Notes under the pieces: generated by a model
The model's input: only the letters and a program-made list of their open reading frames with translations
Databases searched by the model: none
Told to the model about the DNA's origin: nothing
DNA from: Oscheius onirici
Lineage: Eukaryota > Nematoda > Chromadorea > Rhabditida > Rhabditidae
Direction: 5' to 3'
NCBI GenBank assembly: GCA_932521025.1
Contig: OW051473.1
Location: forward strand, 4,774,001-4,838,000
Length of the DNA: 64,000 bases
Translations under genes and position numbers: made by a program
Shown: positions 1 through 11,878 of the stretch, one piece after another
Layout: each line of letters opens with the position of its first letter
Position numbering within the stretch: position 1 is the first letter of the stretch

Positions 1-3000
1 TTTGCGATTCAACCCTCTGTCTTCCGCAGGATCTCATCTAATTTTTATAATGTATTACAAACGTCAGCTAAATCACAATCCTTTGTTTCCTGTCAGAGAC
101 GCTGTTTGTTCAGATTGCGAAGCAACATGAATAACGCAGGCCCTTTTGGGGTCATGCCGTTCGCTTTGACTTGCCATTTTTCGCAGTTTTTGTGACTTTC
201 ATGTCATCCGGCTCAATTCTGTTACCTTCTTGAAAAACAGCGAATCCTGTCCCCATCAATTTTTATGGTATTCTCTCTCGGCATATCTCTCTCCGCCCCT
301 GTCAAAGAGCAAATGCCTGAGTAGCTCTCCTGCTAATGTTTCCGTGGAAGCCTTACGAACGTTTTGTTATTGGCTGTAGAGCCTTTCTATTCACTAAGAG
401 TATGTGGCTTGTGTGCATCTACGCGTGAATGCAGTCGAAGAGGACTTGCGCTTGTTCCGCACTGCAATGTCTACTCCGCCGCTCACTCTTAGGTATCTGA
501 AGTCAACATGTTTGTTTATCCCAACAAGTTAGTCAAGTAGTCCTAGTTAATCACAACCGTTCCCGAGAACATTTGTTTTCTTCTATCCCGTCCTACTCTC
601 CGCTCCTCTGTTTGCCTATCAAACTTTTCGACAGCTCTTTTCGTAGACTTCACACTCTGTTCCTACGCCTCCTACGAGCTTGAGACAACAAGCACTTCGT
701 TCAAAACAATCTTCAAATGTTTTCAGTAAGTTTCCTGGTTTGGTGAATCATCACTCATTACCATTCGTGTATTTTATCTTGATCGCGAACAAACTTTAAA
801 AAGTTGATCACTAATTGAATGTTTTGCAGTTTCTCAAGTCGAAAATAGAAATGAAAACCATGTTGTAATAGATAATTCTCATGCACTTGATCCCTAATAT
901 TTTGTCAACGACTTTATTCCTTCTCTAGTTCCTACCTCATTGTGAATTTTCTTATATCACAAAGGTCAGAAACTTAGTATTTTGGTTTAAATCTTTTGTT
1001 TTTACATTTCAATACCTTACTCCCACATGTGACCGTAGCTTCATGTGATCGCAATTACCCGGGATTCGAGACGAACTAGTCTCGGAAGCCTGGCAGATCC
1101 GCTGTTCTATGCCGTCCCGTCTGTGACGAAAGGTCTCAATTGGCTCTGCCGAGAAGTTCTGAAAAAAACATAATAAGAGCCTTGCACAATCATCCTCAAG
1201 ATCATTAATACGCCTAGGGCGTTCTTGAAACTTCAACCTCTTCCCTTGAAAAAATCTCGAGGGGAGACGCCCACACGTCGCTAATAATGCTCTTCCTCTC
1301 CGTCTGGGTTTCGCCTACTTTTTACTGACTACAGTGACCATTTGACTATGTGTGCAAACATCTGTGCAAGTCATCCCGAGCAGAATGTCAAGGTTTTCGG
1401 CTGTGCGGCATTGGCTCCTCTCTGCTGTTTGGGTATCCTTGTTTGCTTACCTTCTAATGAAGCTACCACATGGGAAGCAAGCTCTGGCCGACATGCGCAC
1501 CCTTTGACACGGTCAAGAGTTTCATTTAGCATCTAGCGGCCATTTCAATTCCGCAATTTTCCTCTTCTCCGACCGCTCTCTCCCTTCCTCGCCCCGCATA
1601 TCGTTATTGCGCTGGCCGACTATGGCCCGACGATATTATGCTTTTTGCCAGCATTTCTCTACCTCTCTCATGTTCTTCCTGCCAATAACGACCAGTATGA
1701 TGCACTTTTTTCTGCTCTTCCAAAATGGACTCTTTAGCTCCCGCTCACTATTGTTTAATTGCATCCACGAGTGCACAACAGTGTTGCCAAAATAAACTAA
1801 AGCACCCCTATCAAGGCTTATCAAGCGGTGTTTGTTTCCATTGGTCTGCTGCTAGCCATTGCATTTTTATTGTTCCCTACATCCTCATGTTACACACAGC
1901 GAGACCTCAAGATATCCTGCGCAACTGAGATTCTCCTAGCTATGTTGCATGTGTCGAAAATCAGCTAATTTGCCTCTTGTAAGCATTTATGGCAAAAGTC
2001 GAAGCAATTATCGGGAATGTGTCGCAAATTAGCACCGCGTCGTTGCTGACTACCAGAATTTCTTCACACTGATACGTGAGGTCTTTTTTTTGTGGTCTCC
2101 TCTCTTCAATTTTTGCTAGACTTTCAAGATTTGGAAAAAAATGAATTGGTTGACTGACAGCTATCGCCAGATGCAGATGCTTTTTCTTCTCAATTGCATT
2201 TAATCAGCAGCAGCTGTAGTAACTTCTTTCCCAGATTATACGGCACACATTGAGCGCGTTTTACGTCTTCAAATATCTTACTCATCTTGTTAGTGTTATC
2301 AGGAATCTTTTCAAGAAAACTGGCGAAAAAGAGCGCCAATGGCAAATACTGAATCATACCCAAGAATATTTTGAAAAAAGTATTGAATGAGAATAACTTT
2401 AGACAACTTGAGAGATCTTTGAGATATTGTATTGGCCCATCTCGAGAGGGGCATTCCCCCAAAACTGACCGACGACGAAGTGAAACCGGTTGTTCTTCAT
2501 CGATTTCCTCTTATTCAAATCGCATGATATTTTCACTCTCGTTCCGTTTTCCTCAGCTGGCCACTACTCGAGTGGATGCCTTTGAATCTATTGTAATCTA
2601 GTTGATTTTTTCTTCTAAACCGAGCAGCGAGCTACATCATTTTCGCTCGGAACTGATCTCTATAACATTTTAATACAAGTCGCGTCAAGATGTCCTCTGC
2701 TCATCTTCATTTTCTCTCAAACCATAGCCTATTGTGCCTGATTGGCAGTTTCCACGTCTACGGCTAATTATCGCATTGATAGCGCTTATCACTAGTCTCT
2801 GTGAGGATTTTCACCTTGCCAACGGCTCCTGTTCCTCCTTCATATCTCTTGAATCATTCAATCATTGAATTTCTGCAACTATCTTTTACTCTCCCTCTTT
2901 CCCAAGAGATATCGACGGATGCTTTTGTTCGAGAGTGGGAATTTCTGCCTTCGCGTAGCAAACAACACCGCTACTGTTCCTATTTGAATTGACCACCACC

Positions 3001-3235
3001 AGGACAATTTCTGCCGGTAATCACCGATGATCTGTTACCCGCTGCAATGACCACTTTACCACCTGTAACCTGTAAAAACCAGTTCGACAATCGTTTTGAT
3101 CAACACACTTTCCATCGATCTCATATCCGATTTATTTTTTTCTTGCAAAACAGTAACTTACAGCCGCCGGAGGGGCATGGTATAGAAAGAGCGGCTAATT
3201 AACCGCGAGTCAACGACAGCGAGAAGTGGCCACCC
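1..3235. other. Gene-free stretch upstream of egl-8
   Basis: No open frame here is longer than about 92 codons, and none shows recognisable protein or exon-like structure with flanking splice sites. The last 100 bases hold an acceptor-like AACAG and then ACTTACAG about 70-80 bases before the egl-8 start codon, so the egl-8 5' untranslated region or trans-splice site probably lies there. The remainder is probably promoter, upstream untranslated exons or plain intergenic DNA. Confidence 0.5.
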
Positions 3236-6200
3236 ATGGCCAAGGAGTTCTCGTTCAATTGGAAGCCTAATGTCCCGGATCTCCTCCAAAAAGGCTCCAT
3301 TTTCGACAGATACGACGACGTGAGTCAAGTTTGCTGCAATTGTTCACATTATTGCTGTGACAAGGTCAACAATGTCATTGCAGGAAAGTGCGTGTCTCGA
3401 ATTAAATGCTCTGGTGAGGGTTGACGAGTATGGCTTCTTTCTACATTGGACAACAGAGGGGCGCGATGCAGTCGTCATCGATATGGGACAGGTGAGCAAC
3501 CATTCTGTTCCGTGATTGCAAATCATCGATTTTGTACAGATTTGGGAAGCAAGGCCAGCCGGCTTGCCAAAAGATGGTCGAGTTCTGTTCGAGTTGGAAC
3601 AACGAGGCTCCCGAGAGACATTAGAAGAAAGAACTGTCTGGATAACATACGGGGAAGATCTAGTCAATGTGAAAGGATTCTATCTTGTCAGCGAAACTCC
3701 AGACATAGCAAAAGTAACAGCTGACAATGACAGTTTAATAGTTGAATTATTTTAGGGCTGGCGAAATGGACTTAACGAAATTCTCAAAAACTCCAAAATG
3801 CGTCATGTTTGTCCAACAACGAACTTATTCAAATAGTAAGAAAACATTTTTAATTTCTTAAACGAGTCATGTTTAGTTGGAAATGGTTAACCCTAAGTGT
3901 CAACGATAGGAAAAAGATTCCAATCAAGAATTTGATCCGAACGTTTTCATCTGGGAAGCCGGAAAAAATGGTTCAGAAGTGCCTTGCGGATCTCGGATTA
4001 GGTGGAGACAAGGTGAGAATTCTTATACCAACAAGTGCATGAAAACGTGCTGTGTAAGTTTTCCACTTCCTTTTGTGACACATCACAATAAGTTTTTGTG
4101 AACCTTCAGACACGGTTTAAACACCATACTTTGCAAAAAAACTTTCCACAGCATGTTCTCGTATACTTCTTTTCTATATAATCGGAGTGTTGTGAATGTG
4201 TTGTAGTACACCGTGCCGAAGGCCATCAACCGCTCGATGGGAAAGAAGATCAGCGCCATCTACAAGTGCAAGAGTAGTCGGAAACGAAAGGTGCATGAGT
4301 TTGATTATCGTGTTAATGTTCGGCATGTTGTCCTAACATTCGTCAATTTTATGTCTTTCTGTGTCTTTATCTTATCGGAATTATTTAGGAAAGAGAAGAG
4401 CTAGACGTTGAAATCTTGACCTTTGAAAAGTTTTTGAGGTTACTCAACAAGATTAGTCCCAGATGCGATGTCCAAGAACTTTTCGTAAAACTGTAGGGAA
4501 TTTGCTCTATTGAACGAAAATGAATATTCAGCTCCGGGCAGAAAGAATATCTCACGAAGGATAGGTTAATCAATTTTTTGAACGAGGAGCAACGAGACCC
4601 GCGCCTCAACGAGATTCTCTTCCCATTCTTTGACAATAATCGTGTGCAGACGCTTATTGCCAAGTACGAGACCGATCAGAACTACATCGAGAATGGTACA
4701 ACTACTTGCCTAAAAAGTTTTGAAAATCTAATTTCAGGGAAAATGTCGGGAGATGCTTTTGTCAGGTTTTTGATGTCGGACGAAAACGCACCAGTCTTTT
4801 TGGATCGCATCGAAATGCACCAGGATATGGAGCAGCCTTTGTGTCATTACTATATTAACAGTTCTCACAACACTTACTTAACGGGTCGACAGTACGGTGG
4901 AAAGTCATCGGCTGAAATTTATCGTCAGGTATGAGAATTTTCGTTATCGGAAACATAGTTTTTCAGGTTCTTCTTTCTGGATGTAGATGTATAGAATTGG
5001 ATTGCTGGGATGGTACGGGTGAAAACAAGGGTGAACCGATCATCACTCACGGAAAAGCCATGTGCACGGACGTCTTTTTCAAAGATGTCCTCTACCAGAT
5101 CCGCGACACTGCCTTCGCCCGTTCCGACTACCCGGTCATTCTCTCCTTCGAGAATCATTGCTCAAAGTCGAATCAACTCAAGATGGCCAAATACTGCATG
5201 GAAATCTTCGGAGATATGCTGCTACACAAGCCGTTTGACGATTTCTCTGTATGATTCTGTAAACTTCCGTAATACAAATACTTTTCAGTTGGAACCCGGA
5301 ACACCGTTGCCTTCTCCAAATCGTTTGAAAAAAAAAATTCTGATCAAGAACAAACGGTTAAAACAGGAAATTGAGAAACATCAACTGGACCAATTCTTGA
5401 GAGAAGGAAAACTGGATGAGGAGGATGAGGTGGCAGAAACACCAGAAGTAGTTGGGGAAGATACAATCTCACCGCGTAAGTTGTTTATTTTTTTAACCTA
5501 ACCATACGACAAAACTCTACTAACTCAACAGCATCCTCGTGCTGTGAGGGGTATCATATTAAGTTACAGTGGTGTTTTCGCTATCGCTCATGCTTCAATT
5601 TAATTTTTAAACTTATAAACGTAAGAACTTTAAGCCTGCTTAAGTTCCGAGTCAAGTGCAGGTAAATGTGAGATTAAATGCGCACGTTCCACTTTAGTTG
5701 AACGTGGGGAGAAACTTTAATGAAAAACTCATAATCACACGGAATGAGCACGATGACCCTTTTCTTCTCTTCGCTTGTCAAATCATCCCCCATTGGGTCA
5801 TGATGGAACACGCACTTTTTTACTCAAAAATCATTAGACACCCTACACAAGATCTTACTCCTCTGTACCCATTGTATTATCAAGCGTTTGCCACGCACCG
5901 TTTGTTGCTTGTTCAGCAGCAGATGATGACACGAGCGACGACGACGACCCCTCCGTGCAGTCATCTAGCAATGTTCAACGACGGCCGCGGCCTTCTTTCG
6001 ATGCTCCACCAGTTCTGTCACCCGCTTCTACGCAAAAACTCGTCTTCCGAAGTTCGAAATCGTCGCAGAGAAACATCTTCCACTCGACGAAGAGACAGCC
6101 CTCATCCCCTATAGGTCTGTGCCCTGTTCGTTTCATAGCATGTGTACCGTCGCTCAGGCCGTCTTCCGTCTGATTATACCCTGTCCTTATGAAATACCCT

Positions 6201-9200
6201 CAAATGCATGGTGCATGATACTATCACTTGACTTAAAATCTCTATCAGCTAAAAACTAAGTTATATAGCTAAGCGGCAGCTGCATGAATACAAAGGAATG
6301 TTGTGAATGTGTTCTCTTTCCAGCAGGAGATCAACGAGCTCATCCTGAATCCGAACCGGGCACTCCACCTGTCTGTCTTCCCACTCCCACAGCTCCTATT
6401 ACTGTTCAAAAGCCGCCGGTTGTTGTTGGTAAGAAGAATTTTCCAGTGTTTTGTCTAGATTTCTGTTCTTTTTGCATGTTCGCAATTGCGTTTCTTCTAT
6501 CTTTCCGTAGTTTCTTTCGGCAGCACTATCATCCAAATTGTAGTGTGCACGACGGAACTTTCCACCTATTTCCATTCGAAAAGTTTACCGCAATACATGT
6601 ATGCTTTCTGTTACTGAGCGCGAGGAAATCTATTTTGATGCACGGCTTTCTGTACTTGAGATTGCGCGGCGTGTCCTGTTTGTTTGTACTAGGCTACCCC
6701 ATTTTTTGGCTCATTTCAAAATTTAGGTGAAACTCCATTGAAAGAATCGGACGAGGCTCACCCTGAACTGAAGCAGAACTTCATCTCCAAAAATCTAAAA
6801 TCATTAGGTTTTGCAAAGAAACAGGTACGTGTTCAAGATGTTGCTTATCGACGGCTAATGCGATTGCCGTGTTTCGCTCGATTTTTACAATTTAATGCCT
6901 CCTTTGGCTATATTTCAAAAGTAATATTTTTCATAACTAACAGGATGAGGTTATTAAAATACTGTCAGGAACTCGACACGTTTGACCGGAGCGGAATGGA
7001 CAAAAGGTCGTTCCGAAGACCGGGACGTGAAGATCACAGCGACTCGGCTGCTTTACTTGATCTCCCGCGCACAACTTCCACCAGGGGCAAGAAAAAGGCC
7101 AGTGCTGCTCAAAATCAGCACGTTTAGATAATACGTACACCTTCCACTTGCCATTATTTTTAGTCACATAGCAAATCTCACCCTGTTTTTGTTCGACAAA
7201 CTCACCCCCTTTAGAATGGTAGTGGAAAGAGTACATCACTTTTTGATTCGATTCTGACCGCGCCTTTTTGAGTGGCTTTCTTTTTATTCTGGTGATCTAG
7301 GAACTGCTTCGGTGGTCCTTTTAATTAGCATGTCCTGACCTTTCAGTTCCATTTTGAAGCATGTCTTTTAGAAGTTTTCAATATTTTGTTATGAGATACT
7401 GAACAATAGGCTGATGCATCTTTTTTGGCTTCGTGTTAGAACGCTTTAACATTTTTCGACTGGATTGGCTTTTCTTGTTTATGCTGACTTTCAAGTCATG
7501 CATTTAGCTTTTGTGGTCATAGCCAGGTCGCACACATAGGTTTTTCATGGCTTAAAAGATGTTACACCTTTTAGCCGATACTCACAAAAGAGGAAGAAGA
7601 ACGAATCTTTGCCGAGTACCACTACACGGGAGCTACGACAAACATCCATCCACTGCTGTCCTCGCTTATTAATTACACCCATCCAGTAAAATTCAGCGGT
7701 TTTGATGTTGCTGAAGGTATTACTTACGTATTTATTTGCAAACTATTATGTTTAGCCAATAATCTTCACTTCCACATGTCATCGTTTTCCGAATCGACGG
7801 GTCTCGGGTACCTCAAACAGTCGGCTCCTGAATTTGTGAACTACAATAAACGTCAGCTGAGCAGAATATATCCGAAAGGAGCAAGAGTCGATTCCAGCAA
7901 CTTCCTCCCACAAGTAATTAGACTGTGCGTTAGAAATACACAACAAAGTTTAGATCTTCTGGAATGCCGGATGTCAGATGGTGTCATTGAACTTTCAAAC
8001 GCCGGATGTCTACATGCAGCTGAACATGGGAAAGTTTGAATACAACGGAGGATCAGGCTATTTGCTGAAACCCGACTTTATGAGAAGACCTGACAGAACA
8101 TTCGATCCCTTTTCTGAATCTCCAGTAGACGGTGTTATTGCAGCCCATTGTAGTGTCAGGGTATGTATTCTTACATCGCGTGTCAGAGACCTGCATTTTT
8201 AGGTAATAGCAGGACAGTTTTTATGTGATCGCAAAGTTGGAACATACGTGGAGGTCGAAATGTATGGTCTGCCCACCGATACCATCAGGAAAGAGCACAA
8301 AACAAAAGTTGTTCCTGGCAACGGATTGAATCCTGTTTACAACGAGGATCCTTTTGTTTTTCGAAAGGTGCTGTATAGGTTCTTTGATGGGATAAGAAAA
8401 GTTTTAGGTCGTTCTTCCAGAGTTGGCAGTTTTAAGATTCGCAGTTTATGATGAGAACGGTAAACAACTTGGACAACGAATCCTTCCCTTGGATGGTCTT
8501 CAAGCTGGGTATCGACACATTTCCCTGAGATCGGATACGAATCAAAGCGGAATCCTGGTTCCCATGCTCTTCGTGCACATTGTTATCAAGACTTATGTGC
8601 CCGACGAGTTGAGCGGTAGGTGAAACTACGATTTCCTTAATGAAATCGATCCAGGTCTTGTGGATGCCCTGGCCGACCCCAAGGCATTCCTCTCGGAGCA
8701 GCGCAAACGCGAGGAGGCTCTTGCTCACATGGGAGTCGACGACGCTGACATCGTGGATGTGCCACCAGGCAAGTCTGCCCAAGCAAAGTCCAGAGTACTG
8801 AATAAGTCTAACGGGTCTGTGGCCAATCTTCTGAACGAGTGAGTCAGTTCATATTAGGGTTTGAACAAGTTTTGCAGAAAGAGTACAACTCCCAGCAGTG
8901 GAAGAGCGGAAAATGTAGGAACATCCGGTCCAGCGCCTACGGCTAAGCCAAACAGCGACACTACCGTGGAAAAGTTCAAGGTAGGTTTTATATGCTCTTT
9001 TTCATTTTTCGGTGTTGGAAACTACTTTACAATCCAGGTTTAGTCTAAACGAGCTTCAATACGCCAAAAATTTTTACATCGTGGGGCGGACAGAGACGGC
9101 TCTGATTCTCTGTCTGCTTCGCCCACGATGGCTCGCGGTCGACAAGGCTCTATTCGTCAAAGAGACGATAGTCGTCTTCAGGTGCCCCATTCTTCCCTTT

Positions 9201-10650
9201 CTTTGCATCAGGGTTGCGGTCTGCCTTTAAAACTACAAACATGACCATAGCCAACCTGCCCGTTCACTTTTTTGCTTGCTCTCAATCAATTTCCTCTAGA
9301 AATAAAAAAAAACATTGGTAACCAAAATATGCTTTACAGATGGATCCTATCGAGTTGAATGAGCTGCGAAAGGACAAGGCCTATATCAAGGTTATCAAAA
9401 AGTACCAGAAGGAAGAGGAAGAACTGAAGAAGAAACATCAAAAGCAACGAGATAGTGTTCAGAAGCAACAGGTACCAAAATCTATATATTTTCTTTTTCC
9501 TCTTCTTCTCTGCACTTTACCTCTGTTAACCTTTTTCTCCCCGGGTAATAGATAAAAAATGATGCTTAGCTACGACCTGCACGAAGGAGTTCAGTTGCCT
9601 GGATCGTAAGTTTCCCGCTTGCTTGTGATCGCAATTGTTAACGATCAATAGCTGAGTGATTACAATATGTAGTCGCTCTGATGACCAGCTTTGGCTTACT
9701 TCTATCTCTCTCACCCTCTTCAATTTGTACCTTAATTAAAGTAACCCTCACAGAGGGCAGGGTACTCTGCTCTAGGCTTGCTTTACGCACAACTGCTAAA
9801 AAGTCTAATTCGTGCAAAAAGTAGAAACCAATCACGGGAGTGTACTGCGTAACATAGAATGGTTGCAGCAAACTAACGTCGACAAGCTCATCACTCACAA
9901 TCGTCGTTCAACCAAGAAGGGGAAGGGAACGAGAAAGTCTGTCTCCGAGCATCCACAAGAAGGCAGCAGCGGATCCGACATTGCCAACAGCGACAGGGTA
10001 CTTACATTCTTAGACTGCTTATGCTTGTAACCTGTGTGCTTGTCCAAGTCATAACGTTGCATTTGTGTGATCTTCAGATTCGCTCGTTGGTAAGCAGTCA
10101 AACGGATGAGTGGTCCGCCATGGTCCGTCGTCATGAGATCGAAGAGTTCCAACTGAAAAAGGCTCATATAAAGGAGCAGTTCGAAGTTCTGAAAAAGCTT
10201 CTTCTGGATGCCCAGAAGGTGCAATCGGCTGCTTTGAAGGAACACCTTGAGGCTGAAAGCAAAGATCTGAAGGCTACTCAGACCAAGAAGAGCATGGATG
10301 ATACTCGTGTCATCACCCAGGTATATCTTGTCTATCCACGTGTTATTAATAACTACTTCAGGACAAGAACATCAAGACAAAGGCTGAGCGTGACCGCCGT
10401 GTTAAAGAGGTCAACGACAAGAATCTAAAGATTTTCGTCGAAGGACGCAGACGTCTTGCTGTCAAGTATGTTTGATCTTCAGAAAGTAACTTCATTCATT
10501 TTAAGATCCACTGCTCATGAAGAACAGCTAGCCAAACGTCATTCCGATCAACTGATAGAATTGGAGAAAGAAGCAAGTCGGGCACAGGAACAGGAAGACT
10601 CTGCTTTCAAAGAAGACCAACTAGCTTCACGTCTTGCCTCAGTAGTCTAG
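3236..10650 (+). CDS. egl-8: Phospholipase C-beta (EGL-8 orthologue)
   Basis: Gq-activated phosphoinositide phospholipase C; it cleaves PIP2 to IP3 and diacylglycerol at the plasma membrane, and in worms it promotes neurotransmitter release. I traced 28 joined exons: 3236-3319, 3384-3491, 3540-3713, 3756-3835, 3877-4012, 4207-4290, 4389-4492, 4532-4695, 4738-4928, 4967-5248, 5289-5475, 5917-6114, 6324-6428, 6727-6824, 7575-7716, 7756-7913, 7954-8160, 8203-8367, 8408-8615, 8655-8838, 8878-8980, 9044-9181, 9340-9471, 9570-9605, 9869-9997, 10078-10320, 10362-10465, 10506-10650. They stay in frame for 1362 residues. Order: PH-like N-terminus ([11 protein letters not shown]), EF hands, PLC-X with the catalytic His motifs [11 protein letters not shown] and ITHGKAM, an acidic X/Y linker, PLC-Y ([17 protein letters not shown]), C2, and the long basic coiled-coil C-terminal domain specific to PLC-beta. 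The 84-nt exon 4207-4290 may be optional, and 6969-7127 may be an alternative last exon. Confidence 0.96.
4207..4290 (+). other. egl-8: Possible cassette exon of egl-8
   Basis: This 84-base open segment sits between a TTGTAG acceptor and a GTGCAT donor and is phase 0 on both sides, so skipping it keeps the egl-8 frame. It adds 28 residues that are strongly basic at the end (CKSSRKRK), between the PH-like region and the EF hands. As I remember the C. elegans protein, it has no matching insert here and joins GGDK almost directly to the EF-hand segment. Confidence 0.5.
6969..7127 (+). other. egl-8: Possible alternative terminal exon of egl-8
   Basis: After the exon ending at 6824 (AKKQ), the acceptor ACTGTCAG at 6968 opens 52 in-frame codons before TAG at 7125-7127. 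The peptide is hydrophilic and basic ([17 protein letters not shown]...). No good donor precedes the stop, so use of this exon would end the protein in the X/Y linker, before the catalytic Y half. The competing acceptor at 6943 gives a stop after only 13 codons. The full-length route skips this block and joins 6824 to 7575. Confidence 0.35.
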
Positions 10651-11266
10651 CTGCCAGTATCCCCTTGCCAATCAAACTGTCTACATTCTAATCAAAACAG
10701 GTTAACCACTCTACTCCCCGTAACCTCCCAGTGCCAACTAACATTCACACACCACATTCACACATGTGATTTCTTTTTTTGTTAGGCAAAAGCTTCAATT
10801 TTAGGCGACTCGACACGCTTTTCCGGTATTCGCGATACAATGTATGTTAACCCGGTGGTTTCAGAGTAGCTACTTGTTTAGTATGGCATAGTTTACCTCC
10901 CAAAATAGTGTCTTACATTACTTTCTGCCCATCAGAACAGAGACATCACGTCTCTGTTTCTGCTTTCCCCGCTCAGCCTGTTATATTGTTTTTGTTTTCT
11001 TTCCGACTTCCCACTTTTCCTATTCAGACTGATCTTCTCAATCACTCGTTCCCAGATTTCTGCAGCTCACTTTCGGTTTATCTCACGTTGTAGTAAGTAC
11101 CCAGTCATTCCACACACCTCTTCTCTACTTACTTTCTAAGCGTTCCCAGTAGCTAACTTATTCTGCCTCGTCTAAAAAATGTCAATCAGGTTTTTGAATA
11201 GAAAAGAGATTTATGTGCGATAACATCACGGTTCTTTTCATATTTATATTGTAATAATGTGACTAT

Positions 11267-11272
11267 AATAAA
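11267..11272 (+). other. Poly(A) signal AATAAA, probably egl-8
   Basis: This is the first perfect AATAAA on the plus strand after the egl-8 stop codon, about 620 bases downstream. It lies just before the convergent granulin gene on the minus strand, so the egl-8 3' UTR would fill most of 10651-11290. I saw no other gene in that interval. Confidence 0.45.
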
Positions 11273-11307
11273 CCCGTTGCATTTAAAGCTCCAACACAGA
11301 AATTTCA

Positions 11308-11742
11308 TCACGCCATTGTCTCCGGAAATTGAGGGTGTTCGGTTATGCCTGGAATCGAAAATTTGGCTTTTAAAATTGGGTAGCCACAGTGTACAAGTAT
11401 GTATGACGCCATGTTAGAAACATAACTCACCCGAGAGCACCCATTATCACCACAGTGAAATCCTGGCGGACAGCAAAAGCCATTATTTGGACAGCAAATG
11501 CCTGCTATGAAGGGACAACAACCTGTGATTAAGTCTGTCCTGACATCAAGAAGCCTACCGTATTGTCCATTTTTCATGACACAACATGTGGCATAGTCGT
11601 CACATTGAAGCATTCCTTTGGGATCGCAAAGATTCGGCTCCAAAGTTATGATATGCGTAACCAACACTGCCAAAGTACAATATAAAAAGCTTGAATGGCA
11701 CTCACGCAAAATAAGAAATAACGTTAGCAAATTGGATTTCAT
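11308..11742 (-). CDS. Secreted single-granulin protein
   Basis: A small secreted cysteine-rich protein of about 92 residues. It begins with a signal peptide (MKSNLLTLFLILLLVTHI) once a short intron is removed from the leader. A second intron (about 36 nt) joins NGQYG to CCPFIAG, and a third, downstream of GCSR, leads to the last residues (GITEHPQFPETMA). The mature part has twelve cysteines in the complete granulin pattern: C-x7-C-x5-CC-x8-CC-x6-CC-x5-CC-x5-C-x4-C. Granulins are secreted growth or lysosomal peptides; progranulins normally carry several such modules, whereas only one is present here. It is convergent with egl-8. The exact function is unknown. Confidence 0.85.
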   Translation of the reverse strand: MKSNLLTLFLILRECHSSFLYCTLAVLVTHIITLEPNLCDPKGMLQCDDYATCCVMKNGQYGRLLDVRTDLITGCCPFIAGICCPNNGFCCPPGFHCGDNGCSRVSYVSNMASYILVHCGYPILKAKFSIPGITEHPQFPETMA

Positions 11743-11878
11743 TAGAAGAATCAATAGTGGGCGCCACCGCTATCACGTCTCCTGACAGAAGATAAAAAGA
11801 ACAATAATCTGCTACCGCAACTTTCGAGAATTTAAAAACTTTTTAAATACAAGTTTTTATAGAAGTAAATTTGAACGT

